Made by a program: the position numbers and the translations under genes
Notes under the pieces: generated by a model
What the model was told of the DNA's origin: nothing
What the model saw: the letters and a program-made list of their open reading frames with translations, nothing else
Database searches by the model: none
Part shown: piece after piece, positions 1 to 7,841 of the stretch
Position numbering within the stretch: position 1 is the stretch's first letter
How the letters are laid out: each line of letters begins with the position of its first letter
Origin: Sphingobium sp. CECT 9361
GTDB taxonomy: Bacteria > Pseudomonadota > Alphaproteobacteria > Sphingomonadales > Sphingomonadaceae
Length of the DNA: 64,000 nt
Assembly: GCF_918741285.1 (NCBI RefSeq)
Contig: NZ_CAKKNC010000004.1
Location: 62,001-126,000, forward strand
Reading direction: 5' to 3'

Positions 1-409
1 AAATGCAAAAATAATTCATACATTTCGAAACACGCTGGATAATATTCTTTCCATATATTTTCTATACTTCGCCAGCAGCGTGAGTTATGGTTTTAGGATA
101 CCCGATATAGTTCATTATATCGACCAATATCGTGAATTGATGGACCACTGGAAGGGCCTTTACCCCGACGATATTTACGATCTGGATTATGATGAGGTCG
201 TTAAATATCCTGAGGATCGAATTCGAAGACTCGTCGAATTCTGTGGAATTGATTGGGAACCGCAGTGCCTTATGGTGCCTTCTAAGACCAAGGCTGTAAA
301 AACGGCCAGTAACTGGCAAGTACGTCAGCCGCTCCATAACAAGTCGTCAGGTCGTTGGAAAAATTACGAGAAATTTCTTAGCCAGCACGCTGATATTTCT
401 GCATTTTAA
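1..409 (+). CDS. Sulfotransferase, C-terminal part (5' end outside window)
   Basis: The reading frame is open from base 2 with no stop upstream, so the gene begins before the window. The visible ~135 residues match the C-terminal part of the Sulfotransfer_3-type PAPS-dependent sulfotransferases: a segment starting AKIIHTFRNTLDNILSIYF, then YRELMDHWKGLYP, a conserved DYDEVVKYPE, and the 3'-phosphate-binding end TASNWQVRQPLHNKSSGRW. Such enzymes move sulfate from PAPS to a hydroxyl or amine. In relatives this domain often follows TPR repeats, but the N-terminus is not visible here. A GTG at 80 could be misread as the start, but the sulfotransferase similarity continues upstream of it. The 3' end overlaps the convergent hydroxylase gene by 4 bp. 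The substrate is unknown; the neighbours suggest a role tied to the TonB-dependent receptor locus. Confidence 0.85.
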   Translation, partial: NAKIIHTFRNTLDNILSIYFLYFASSVSYGFRIPDIVHYIDQYRELMDHWKGLYPDDIYDLDYDEVVKYPEDRIRRLVEFCGIDWEPQCLMVPSKTKAVKTASNWQVRQPLHNKSSGRWKNYEKFLSQHADISAF

Positions 410-1668
410 TCGATGCTTCCAGTAATTGCATAGAACTCTGTGAGAAGCTGTCTTTCCTCGACAGTCAAATGAGGATTCCAGACTTCGAAAATTAATATCA
501 GTCGCGCTTGATCGCTTTGATTCCAGGCTTCGTGTTCAATGGTATCGTCGAACGCAAATGCTTTGCCCGTGACCCACTGCCGCGTTTCGCCGCCGACCCT
601 GAAACTACAATTGTTCGGTATGATCAGTGGCAGATGAACGATCGCACGGGTATTTGTCACGCCAGTGTGCGGCGGAATATGGGCTCCCGGCTGTAGAATG
701 GAAAAGAACGCCGATGGCGATTTTCCAGCAATTTGCGGTTGAGCGATAGCCGATAGCGCAGCTGCTGTTGTAGGGCACTGATCGCATACAGGATCGTTAC
801 GAACACCATATTCCCATAAAAAACAGGCACCCCAATTCAGTGAGCCGTCCAATGGCGACCATTTCGTTTGTGGCGAGCCGTCGGGCATACGAACATAGGG
901 ACGGACCAGATCGGACCCGGACGTTACAAGCGCCATGGCTTCCCGCGCTATGGCATCTGTGTGTCGTTCGATTTCCGGGAACCAAGGGAAATGCGCGTCT
1001 TCAAAAAACTCGTCTGCAGGTAAAAATGGAAACTGCACCCCTGCGCACTGATTGGTATAGATGGCGCGTCGTCCCAAGCTATGGTCCACGCATGCTTTGA
1101 AACGCCTGGCTCCTTCGCTCATACTGGCGAGGCGGTCACCCAAACTCCGATCCAGGCTGTCCGATATGCTTTTGTTATGCTGAGATAGAAAGGACTGCCC
1201 CCGACTCAGCGCATCCGCAACCAGCTCTGGCTTATGCTCTATGGCTGTAGCCAGTTGGACGACGTTGCTCCAGCTTTGCGCGGCGGCTGCATTCTGCCCC
1301 TGTCGCTGCTTTAGCTCAGCCATCCTGAGCTGAGCCATGAAATGTCGACGATCGATACTAAGCACATGCTCAAGGCTCGATTGTTCCGCGCGATCATCCC
1401 CTGCACCCCGAAACGCGGCGGCAAGGTTCATCCAAAGCGCTGGCTCCTTGGAGTCTATTTTTGCTGCTGCAGAAAAATATGCAATTGCATTGCTAAACGC
1501 CTCGCTGGCCAAAGCAGAGATGCCATGTGCATTCAAAGTCAGCGGATCGTCAGGAGCCATTTGCATCGCCTGACTCAACCAGCGCATTTCACCTGTTCGA
1601 TCGCCGCTCCGTCGCGCGTCTGCGGCAGCCGACAGAATTGCGGACAAATTAGCTGATTGCTCTACCAT
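406..1668 (-). CDS. TPR-containing aspartyl/asparaginyl beta-hydroxylase family protein
   Basis: The N-terminal ~130 residues carry about three TPR-like helical repeats (for example DPLTLNAHGISALASEAF). The last ~100 residues are an AspH-type 2-oxoglutarate/Fe(II) dioxygenase domain. Its two predicted iron-binding histidines lie in PPHTG (about residue 334) and IEHEAWN (about 379), and the 2-oxoglutarate-binding Arg in ARLILIFEVWNP (about 389). The family hydroxylates Asp or Asn side chains in proteins or peptides. Start choice is uncertain: ATG 1668, ATG 1683 and GTG 1737 are in frame and none has a clear Shine-Dalgarno; 1668 is the most conservative. It is divergent from the sulfotransferase-like gene at 1747, so the promoters lie in the short gap or within the ends of these genes. 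Base composition is less GC-rich than the rest of the window. Confidence 0.85.
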   Translation of the reverse strand: MVEQSANLSAILSAAADARRSGDRTGEMRWLSQAMQMAPDDPLTLNAHGISALASEAFSNAIAYFSAAAKIDSKEPALWMNLAAAFRGAGDDRAEQSSLEHVLSIDRRHFMAQLRMAELKQRQGQNAAAAQSWSNVVQLATAIEHKPELVADALSRGQSFLSQHNKSISDSLDRSLGDRLASMSEGARRFKACVDHSLGRRAIYTNQCAGVQFPFLPADEFFEDAHFPWFPEIERHTDAIAREAMALVTSGSDLVRPYVRMPDGSPQTKWSPLDGSLNWGACFLWEYGVRNDPVCDQCPTTAAALSAIAQPQIAGKSPSAFFSILQPGAHIPPHTGVTNTRAIVHLPLIIPNNCSFRVGGETRQWVTGKAFAFDDTIEHEAWNQSDQARLILIFEVWNPHLTVEERQLLTEFYAITGSID

Positions 1669-1746
1669 GAGGTTGTTAAACATAAACACGATAAGAGCGC
1701 AACGCTCGTACTTGAAGCAATATTGAGAAGGCGGCACATGGATTGA

Positions 1747-2781
1747 ATGGCTGAAATTTTGACACCGACACCGCCGTTATCCACTCAGTGGCTCGCGCAT
1801 CGCTTCGATCCGATCCACGACGCCTTCCAGTTTGTGTCAGTCGACCGCGTCCATCGCCAAAGCGTACCGTTCCTGACAGATGAACATATTGGCAGCGCGG
1901 CCGAACCGCTGGTTATCGCCAGATCGAATGTAACCGGGCTTATCGATATGCATCGTCCGCTGCATTACATTTTCCATTCGGCATATTGCTGTTCCACTCT
2001 TTTGGTGAATGCGCTCGATCAATCAGGATCGGCTTCCGGCCTCAAAGAACCAGTCGTTCTCAACGACCTGGTCGGGTGGCGCCATCGCGGCGGGGACCCA
2101 ACCAAAATTGCAGAAGTATTGACCTCGACGCTGGGGTTACTCGCCAGGCCATTTGAAGGCACCGAGGCCGTGATCGTCAAGCCGTCCAATGCCGTCAATG
2201 GCTTGGCCGCTGCGATGATGACCCTGCGACCCAACGCTCATGCCATCTTGCTCTACGCACCGCTCAGGACTTTCCTCACGTCGATAGCGCGGAAAGGAAT
2301 GTGGGGGCGTTTGTGGGTGAGAGAATTGCTGTCTCTGCAGTTGAAGGACGGGTTAGTCGATCTGGGATTCTCGCCACCGGACTATCTTCGACACACCGAT
2401 CTGCAAGCTGCGGCGGTAGGTTGGCTGGCGCAGCAGAAATTGTTTAGCCAGTTGGCCGCGCGTTGGCCGTCCAGAGTCATGACTCTATGTAGCGAAGAGT
2501 TGACCGCAAGCCCCATAACAGCGGTCGAAGCCTGTGCAACTTTTTTCGGTTTGGCCACTAATCCTGAAAGTTACCCAAACAATATCGAACAGGCCTTTAA
2601 CCGTGACGCCAAAGACGGCACCGTCTTTCTCCCCGGTCAACGGGAGAGAACCCAGCAAAATGGAGAAGCACTGCATGCCGATGAAATTGATAAAGTGATG
2701 GTTTGGGCACAAGCCGTAGCCGCAACGGCGGACGTCCCACTGTTTCTATCAAATCGGCTCCTACGAACCAGAGCCGTGTAA
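1747..2781 (+). CDS. Sulfotransferase-like P-loop protein
   Basis: This 344-residue protein has a P-loop-like motif after a predicted beta strand, YIFHSAYCCSTLLVNALDQ (about residues 75-93). It corresponds in place and pattern to the 5'-phosphosulfate-binding loop of Sulfotransfer_3 enzymes, although the usual Gly-Thr-Thr is replaced by Cys-Cys-Ser-Thr. No signal peptide or membrane helix is seen, so it is probably cytoplasmic. It lies between the hydroxylase (divergent) and the TonB-dependent receptor (convergent, sharing a bidirectional terminator). The assignment to the sulfotransferase superfamily is by motif and context only, and the substrate is unknown. A nucleotide-binding protein with another function is possible. 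Confidence 0.7.
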   Translation: MAEILTPTPPLSTQWLAHRFDPIHDAFQFVSVDRVHRQSVPFLTDEHIGSAAEPLVIARSNVTGLIDMHRPLHYIFHSAYCCSTLLVNALDQSGSASGLKEPVVLNDLVGWRHRGGDPTKIAEVLTSTLGLLARPFEGTEAVIVKPSNAVNGLAAAMMTLRPNAHAILLYAPLRTFLTSIARKGMWGRLWVRELLSLQLKDGLVDLGFSPPDYLRHTDLQAAAVGWLAQQKLFSQLAARWPSRVMTLCSEELTASPITAVEACATFFGLATNPESYPNNIEQAFNRDAKDGTVFLPGQRERTQQNGEALHADEIDKVMVWAQAVAATADVPLFLSNRLLRTRAV

Positions 2782-2803
2782 AGCAGCGGCGTCCCGCGAG
2801 CAC

Positions 2804-2837
2804 AAAAAAAGGGGCGGTTCCATGAACCGCCCCTTTT
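2804..2837. terminator. Bidirectional intrinsic terminator
   Basis: A perfect 10-bp stem, ggggcggttc (2811-2820) with gaaccgcccc (2824-2833) and loop cat, is flanked by an A-run on the left and TTTT on the right. It can end transcription from both the sulfotransferase-like gene (+) and the TonB-dependent receptor (-), which converge here. Confidence 0.9.
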
Positions 2838-2854
2838 CCTTGTTGCTCAGTTTA

Positions 2855-5800
2855 TCAGAACTTCAGACGGCCCGAGATCGCAAAGCGACGACCAACCGTG
2901 TCGTATGTCGACGCATAGGTGTTGCCGCTGTTGTAAGCGGTCGAACCGGCCGAGTTACCAACCACCGGAGGCTTCTTGTCGAAGATGTTGTAAGCGTTCA
3001 ACGTCAAGTCAAAATTCTCCATCACGCCGATACGGGTCGTGAAGTCGAAATAGTGATACGCCTTGATTTCGTTGAAGTTGTAGCTCTTGCCTACCAGCGG
3101 ACCCGAACCGGTGATCGTGCCGTTGAACAAGGTGCGGTTTCCACTGGTGAAGCCGCGGGCAACGAAATCATTGGCGGAGCCCTCATACTTCACCTTGTGG
3201 ATATAGCGCCACAGAAGCGAGACATCTACGTCACCGAACGACAATGTCGTGCGCTGATTGAACGAGAACTCAGGCTGAATCGATGCGCAGTTCGCGCTGA
3301 AGTAGCCTACGCAATCGCGATTATACGCTGTACCCGAAGCCTGGAACGTCGACGAGTTCGTCCAGTTACCCTGGAAGTTCAACGCCAGGTTCGCAAAGCC
3401 CATATCACTCTGATAGTTGACTATGAGGTCAATACCATCGGTTTTCAGACGGCCGTTATTCGTCAGTGGCTGAGGCAGACCCAAGATGGGCGCTGTTGGC
3501 GTTGATGTTCCGCTCAGGCGACCGTTAGCGCGGTTACGCTGAATGCCCGTGCAGGCAGCCGACGCAGCGGAAGCAGCAGTAATGTTACCAAAGCAAGCGT
3601 CAATGATATCAGCTGGAGTGGCCGACGTGATCGCGTTGTCTACCTTGATGTTGTAGTAATCGACCGTCAACGTCAGGCCGCTAACAAAGTTCTTCGGCTG
3701 CAACACTACACCGACCGTCAAGGTCTTTGCCTTTTCCGGACGAATGTTAGGGTCACCACCGCCTGTTGCGTTGGCCTGACCGGCGCTGGGGTTTTGGATT
3801 GTACCAATCGAGGTAACAGGTGCACCCTGCGCAAGACAAATGGCACGCAGGTTGGCGTCGGTCGTTGGCGCTGCACCAGCACATGGATCAACCAGCAAGT
3901 TGGTCAAGCCAGTCACAACTGGAGCGAACAGTTCACCGATGTTAGGCGCACGCACAGCCCGCTGATAGTTGCCGCGGAACTTGATATCGTCCACCGGCGC
4001 CCAGGTGAGGCCCGCTTTCCATGTAGTCGCGTTAAACGAAGGCTTGCCAGCAGCATCGACGGCGTATTTCGAATAACGAACGCCACCTTCAGCCGTCAGT
4101 TCCTGGAAGAAAGGCTTGTCAGACACCAAGGGTGCAATGATTTCACCGAAATATTCCTGAACATCGTAGCCGCCGGTCAGCGGAAGGATTGCGCCGCCTG
4201 CGCCGCCCAATTCACCCGGAACGAGAGCGAGAATATCAGGGATACGCTCTGCCTTGTAGTTACGATATTCCGCACCGACAGCAAACGCGATCGGATCGGA
4301 AGCCGCCGGCGAACTGAAACCAAAATCGCCGGTGAGCAAAGCATGCGCCTGCGACAGAGAAGACTTGTTCGTGATGGTGCTTTGACCATTCAGGAAGTTC
4401 GCTTGAGCAGGGGAGATCGTACCGAACAGGTTGAGCGGTACACATGCGTTAGCGGTGTTGATGCACGAAGCGGTGTTCGTAGCGTTCAATGCCTGCTGAA
4501 CACGCGAGTTCAGAACATAGCCCGACTGGGTCTGAACGTTTTCGCTCTCACCATGCGAACCGTACACATCGAGACTCAGGCTGTCGGTCAGCTTGATCTT
4601 CGTGCCGATGTTGATGTCGAAAATCTGCGTAACGTAGCTGCTAATACGCGGACCAACTTCAACCGTACGGCGATATACTGCAGGAAGAGGAATGGCAGCA
4701 TTGGTGTTGCACGTTGCGCCGGTTGGAATACCCGCAAAGCCGCAAAGCTGATCGCGGATACCAGCAGGCAAGTAGGGATTGTTGCCAGGAATCGTGAGTG
4801 GAACGCCAAACAGACCCGAGGGAGCAATGATCGTATCAACGGTGTTCTTGGAGAACAACGCGCGGGAATACACCTCAACCGTGTCGGAAACTTCATAACG
4901 CGCTGCGCCGTAAATGTTGAAGCGTTCGAACGGCGTTACGAAGATGTTATAGGGGTTAAAGTTAAAGCCCTGATAGAATGGAACGAGCGATTGACCATCT
5001 GGGCTGACCTGAAAATCAGTGTCGGTCGAAATACCGGTCGGAACCGAGGTGAAGGATTCACCCGATGCAACACCAGTCCTAGACGAGATGCCGAAAACGG
5101 ACACGTCGCGATCACCCTGATAGATGGGATCGGCTTCCTGATAACCTACGCTCAGGACAGCGTTACCACGACCGTCGTCGAAGTTGGCACCGACGGTAAG
5201 GTCCATGCGGAACACATTGCCGTCACCCTTGCCGGTGATCTGCTCACTCGCCTGAAGATCGACGCCAGCAAAATCGCGCTTGGTGATGAAGTTCACCACG
5301 CCCGAGATGGCATCCGCACCGTAAGTGGTCGAAGCGCCACCGGTCAGCACGTCGACGCGCGAGACCAGAGCGACAGGAATGTTGTTGAGATCGACGCTGC
5401 CGCCGAAGTTGGCAGGAGCAATGCGCTGACCGTCAAGCAGAACGATGTTACGGTTGGAGCCGAGGCCACGCAGGTTAACCAGCGAGAAGCCGTTGTTACC
5501 GTTGTTGACGTTCTGACCGATGCTTGGAACAACGCCAGGAATGTCACGCAGCAGCGTCTCTGCAGTGTTGCTCTGACGGAGCTGAATTTCAGCTTCGCCG
5601 ATTGCGGTGACAGGCGAGGACGCCGTCAGGTTGGGGTTGCGGATCAACGAACCCGTAACGACGATCGCATCGGTGGACGCAGCATCGTCAGCGGCCTGCG
5701 GCGCTTCTTGCGCGCTTACAGGCATAGAAATAAGTGCAGCGCCCATAATGAGCGGCGCTACGCCTGCGCGCAAAAGCGCGATTTTCGAGATATTGGTCAC
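2855..5800 (-). CDS. TonB-dependent outer membrane receptor
   Basis: This 981-residue protein has a signal peptide at residues 1-30 (cleavage near VSA-Q), a TonB-box-like DAIVVTG at 44-50, a plug domain (about 60-175, with SLVNLRGLGSNRNIVLLDGQ and TGGASTTYGADAISGVVNFI), and a long 22-strand-type beta-barrel ending in the aromatic C-terminal signature GRLKF. It should take up a substrate across the outer membrane using TonB-ExbB-ExbD energy. There is no N-terminal signalling (STN) domain, so FecR-type regulation is unlikely. The ligand cannot be inferred from sequence. The neighbours are sulfotransferase and Asp/Asn hydroxylase genes instead of a siderophore or polysaccharide locus, and the upstream region carries two inverted repeats. 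The receptor is the largest member of the low-GC left-edge cluster. Confidence 0.95.
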   Translation of the reverse strand: MTNISKIALLRAGVAPLIMGAALISMPVSAQEAPQAADDAASTDAIVVTGSLIRNPNLTASSPVTAIGEAEIQLRQSNTAETLLRDIPGVVPSIGQNVNNGNNGFSLVNLRGLGSNRNIVLLDGQRIAPANFGGSVDLNNIPVALVSRVDVLTGGASTTYGADAISGVVNFITKRDFAGVDLQASEQITGKGDGNVFRMDLTVGANFDDGRGNAVLSVGYQEADPIYQGDRDVSVFGISSRTGVASGESFTSVPTGISTDTDFQVSPDGQSLVPFYQGFNFNPYNIFVTPFERFNIYGAARYEVSDTVEVYSRALFSKNTVDTIIAPSGLFGVPLTIPGNNPYLPAGIRDQLCGFAGIPTGATCNTNAAIPLPAVYRRTVEVGPRISSYVTQIFDINIGTKIKLTDSLSLDVYGSHGESENVQTQSGYVLNSRVQQALNATNTASCINTANACVPLNLFGTISPAQANFLNGQSTITNKSSLSQAHALLTGDFGFSSPAASDPIAFAVGAEYRNYKAERIPDILALVPGELGGAGGAILPLTGGYDVQEYFGEIIAPLVSDKPFFQELTAEGGVRYSKYAVDAAGKPSFNATTWKAGLTWAPVDDIKFRGNYQRAVRAPNIGELFAPVVTGLTNLLVDPCAGAAPTTDANLRAICLAQGAPVTSIGTIQNPSAGQANATGGGDPNIRPEKAKTLTVGVVLQPKNFVSGLTLTVDYYNIKVDNAITSATPADIIDACFGNITAASAASAACTGIQRNRANGRLSGTSTPTAPILGLPQPLTNNGRLKTDGIDLIVNYQSDMGFANLALNFQGNWTNSSTFQASGTAYNRDCVGYFSANCASIQPEFSFNQRTTLSFGDVDVSLLWRYIHKVKYEGSANDFVARGFTSGNRTLFNGTITGSGPLVGKSYNFNEIKAYHYFDFTTRIGVMENFDLTLNAYNIFDKKPPVVGNSAGSTAYNSGNTYASTYDTVGRRFAISGRLKF

Positions 5801-6211
5801 TATCCAGTCCCTTGCTCTGGAGTTCAGGCAGATTTTCGCCTGCCCTGTTATTGCTTGCGTGTGAAAACCAACTTTGGACCGAAGCCAATAGCTCCAAGCC
5901 CAGAGTTACCCGACAGCATGATTTTCACACGGGCTGCCCCTAGATTGCGCAGGTGCGCAAACCCTGTAAAGCGTAGGTTCAGGAAAGGTGGTGCTTTTAG
6001 GTGCGATTGTAGCATAATTGCCACATAGCTCCTTCATCATCAAATCTTTAAAAGCGTTAGGATGTTTCCAATGAACGTCGCGCTATGCACGTTAATTTTC
6101 GTGGTGCGCGGAATATTGAAACAAACCTGACTGTCGATCTCTTGAGAGGGTGGCTTGCCTCCGAATAGGTTCCTCGTCATGCTGGCCAGCACAATTCTGT
6201 GGAGAGTATTT
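5801..6211. promoter_or_regulatory. Divergent intergenic region between TonB receptor and secreted protein gene
   Basis: This 411-bp region has no convincing gene. It must hold the promoters for the receptor (leftward) and the secreted protein (rightward). Two inverted repeats stand out. One is ttgcgca-gg-tgcgcaa at 5945-5960, a compact operator-like dyad. The other is a 9-bp perfect pair, gtgtgaaaa (5859-5867) and ttttcacac (5922-5930), separated by 54 bp and lying in the probable 5' leader of the receptor mRNA. The right half (6010-6130) is AT-richer. Confidence 0.5.
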
Positions 6212-6745
6212 ATGATGCGTTTTGCCTTTGGTGCTGGGGCTCTTGCTACTTGCTTGGCCATCGGCCCCGTTCAAGCCGCCGCACCGAAATACGGTCCGAA
6301 ACCGGAAATTTTCTCACGTTTGCTCGATTGTCGTACGGTCGCCACGGAATCGGCACGTCTGGCGTGCTATGACAAGGAAGTCGCAGCGATGGATCAGGCC
6401 GCGAAAGATGACGAAGTTGTGGTGCTGGACAAGGAAGGGCTGCGCAAAACGCGTCGTTCACTGTTCGGCTTTTCGCTACCCAATTTGCCGTTTCTGGGCG
6501 GAGATGGTGACGAAGGCAAACGATCGGAATCCTCTTTGATCGAGGCGAAGATCGCTGCTGTCCAGAGCTTGGGTAACGGTCGATATGCTCTGAAGCTGGA
6601 TGATGGCGCGTTGTGGCAGACCACCGAAGAGCTGTTTAACCGCGTGCCGAAGGTGGATATGCCCATCGTGATCAAACGCGCAGCGATGGGCAGTTTTATG
6701 GCGACTATTGGCGGCCGGGGCGTCCGCATCAAACGCGTCGGCTAA
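6212..6745 (+). CDS. Secreted protein with C-x(n)-RLACYD motif, unknown function
   Basis: The start ATG at 6212 was chosen because a purine-rich GGAGAG lies just upstream and it gives a clean signal peptide (MMRFAFGAGALATCLAIGPVQAA). The mature protein (~155 residues) begins with LLDCRTVATESARLACYDK, a two-cysteine pattern seen near the N-terminus of several proteobacterial exported proteins, followed by a charged linker and a C-terminal beta-rich part ending IGGRGVRIKRVG. Translation could also start at 6155, but that would bury the signal peptide. No enzymatic motif is seen. It is probably periplasmic. The M23 peptidase gene converges on it with a 4-bp gap. The function is unknown. Confidence 0.75.
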   Translation: MMRFAFGAGALATCLAIGPVQAAAPKYGPKPEIFSRLLDCRTVATESARLACYDKEVAAMDQAAKDDEVVVLDKEGLRKTRRSLFGFSLPNLPFLGGDGDEGKRSESSLIEAKIAAVQSLGNGRYALKLDDGALWQTTEELFNRVPKVDMPIVIKRAAMGSFMATIGGRGVRIKRVG

Positions 6746-6749
6746 ACGC

Positions 6750-7604
6750 TCATTCGCCCATCGGCCCCGCCAACAGTAGCGGGTCGATGCGGGCGTCGTT
6801 CCATTTCATGCCCCAGTGCATATGCGGCCCGGTGGCGCGGCCGGTGGCGCCGACTGCTCCGATGATCTGGCCGCGGGTCACATGTTGCCCTTCGGCCACA
6901 TCGATGCGGGAGAGGTGGAGGAACGCGCTGTTCAGGCCCGCACCATGATCGATCATGAGCAGATTGCCTTCCAGCGTGAAGGGATGATCGGCAGCGAGTG
7001 TTACGACGCCATCGGCCGGCGCACGGACAGGCGTGCCTGCCACGGCAGCCACATCGACACCGCCATGATATGCGCCGGGCTCTCCACGATAGATGCGCTG
7101 AGCGCCGAACAAGCCGGATATGCGCCCCGTCACGGGCCATAGAAACGCCTGCCGCCAACCCTGAGCGTTGCTGTGGATGGCGCGCGCCGTAGCGATGCGT
7201 GCGAGTTCAGGCATACGGAGCGCCATGAAGGCTTGGCTGTTTCGCGTGGGACGCAGGGGCGCATTCACGCGCTCTATGCGCCAATCGCGGGGGGAGACGT
7301 TGAGAGACTGCGCGAGGGGTCGACCATCGGCTAGGGTGGCGACCAACTGGGCGGTCGGCGGCGCATCTCGGTCGAAAGCAATCAGAAAACGACCGTCGGA
7401 GGTGACGGGGATCGCTCGACCATCGAGTGTAAGGGAAGTCACATTCTGCGGCGCTATGCCGATGGCAGTTCCGCCCTGAATCACCGTTCCCTGCAGCGCG
7501 AAATCGAGGGGCGATGTATTTCCGCGCACGTTCGATTGCGCCAGGGAGATACCGCTTAGAAACACCGACGCTATACAACACAACGCCGCAACCCATATCT
7601 TCAT
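6750..7604 (-). CDS. M23 family metallopeptidase (LytM-type)
   Basis: This 284-residue protein starts at the ATG overlapping the stop of the upstream DUF2093 gene (ATGA), which also gives a clear signal peptide (MKIWVAALCCIASVFLSGISLAQ). The C-terminal ~120 residues are a LytM/M23 domain with the zinc-binding motifs YHGGVDVAAVAGTPV and the HxH-type GPHMHWG. Members cut peptidoglycan cross-bridges or peptide stems in the periplasm. The N-terminal ~130 residues form a beta-rich region of unknown role. It is the last gene of xseA-DUF2093-M23. The key histidines look intact, so it should be catalytically active rather than an EnvC-like activator. Confidence 0.9.
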   Translation of the reverse strand: MKIWVAALCCIASVFLSGISLAQSNVRGNTSPLDFALQGTVIQGGTAIGIAPQNVTSLTLDGRAIPVTSDGRFLIAFDRDAPPTAQLVATLADGRPLAQSLNVSPRDWRIERVNAPLRPTRNSQAFMALRMPELARIATARAIHSNAQGWRQAFLWPVTGRISGLFGAQRIYRGEPGAYHGGVDVAAVAGTPVRAPADGVVTLAADHPFTLEGNLLMIDHGAGLNSAFLHLSRIDVAEGQHVTRGQIIGAVGATGRATGPHMHWGMKWNDARIDPLLLAGPMGE

Positions 7605-7825
7605 GCAAGCATACCGCGTGACTTTCGATCCGCAAGTTCGGCCTGCACCGAATATTCCGCGCTGGCATAGGGTTCCTGGCGCGCGATGCTCCAATAGCGC
7701 AGATCTTCCAGCGCGATGCGCTTGCCGGAAACGACGCACAGCACATGATCGCCGGGGCTGAGCACGCGAAAGCTATAGGGCAGGAAATGCAGCCGTGCGG
7801 GCTGATTGCTTTTCGACATCAACAT
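7601..7825 (-). CDS. DUF2093 domain protein
   Basis: This is a 74-residue protein typical of the short alphaproteobacterial DUF2093 family, with LPYSFRVLSPGDHVLCVVSG and ALEDLRYWSIARQEPY. It lies 16 bp after xseA and its stop overlaps the ATG of the M23 peptidase by 4 bp, so translation is probably coupled. The CxV-type core looks like a small beta fold, and no function is established for the family. ATG 7819 is an alternative start. Confidence 0.85.
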   Translation of the reverse strand: MLMSKSNQPARLHFLPYSFRVLSPGDHVLCVVSGKRIALEDLRYWSIARQEPYASAEYSVQAELADRKSRGMLA

Positions 7826-7841
7826 GGGTCATTCGGTCCGG

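Noticed and set aside
3794..6028. Long plus-strand reading frame of 744 codons across the TonB receptor
   Set aside because: It is antisense to a clearly recognised receptor and its composition is Arg/Thr-rich and domain-free, typical of a shadow frame.
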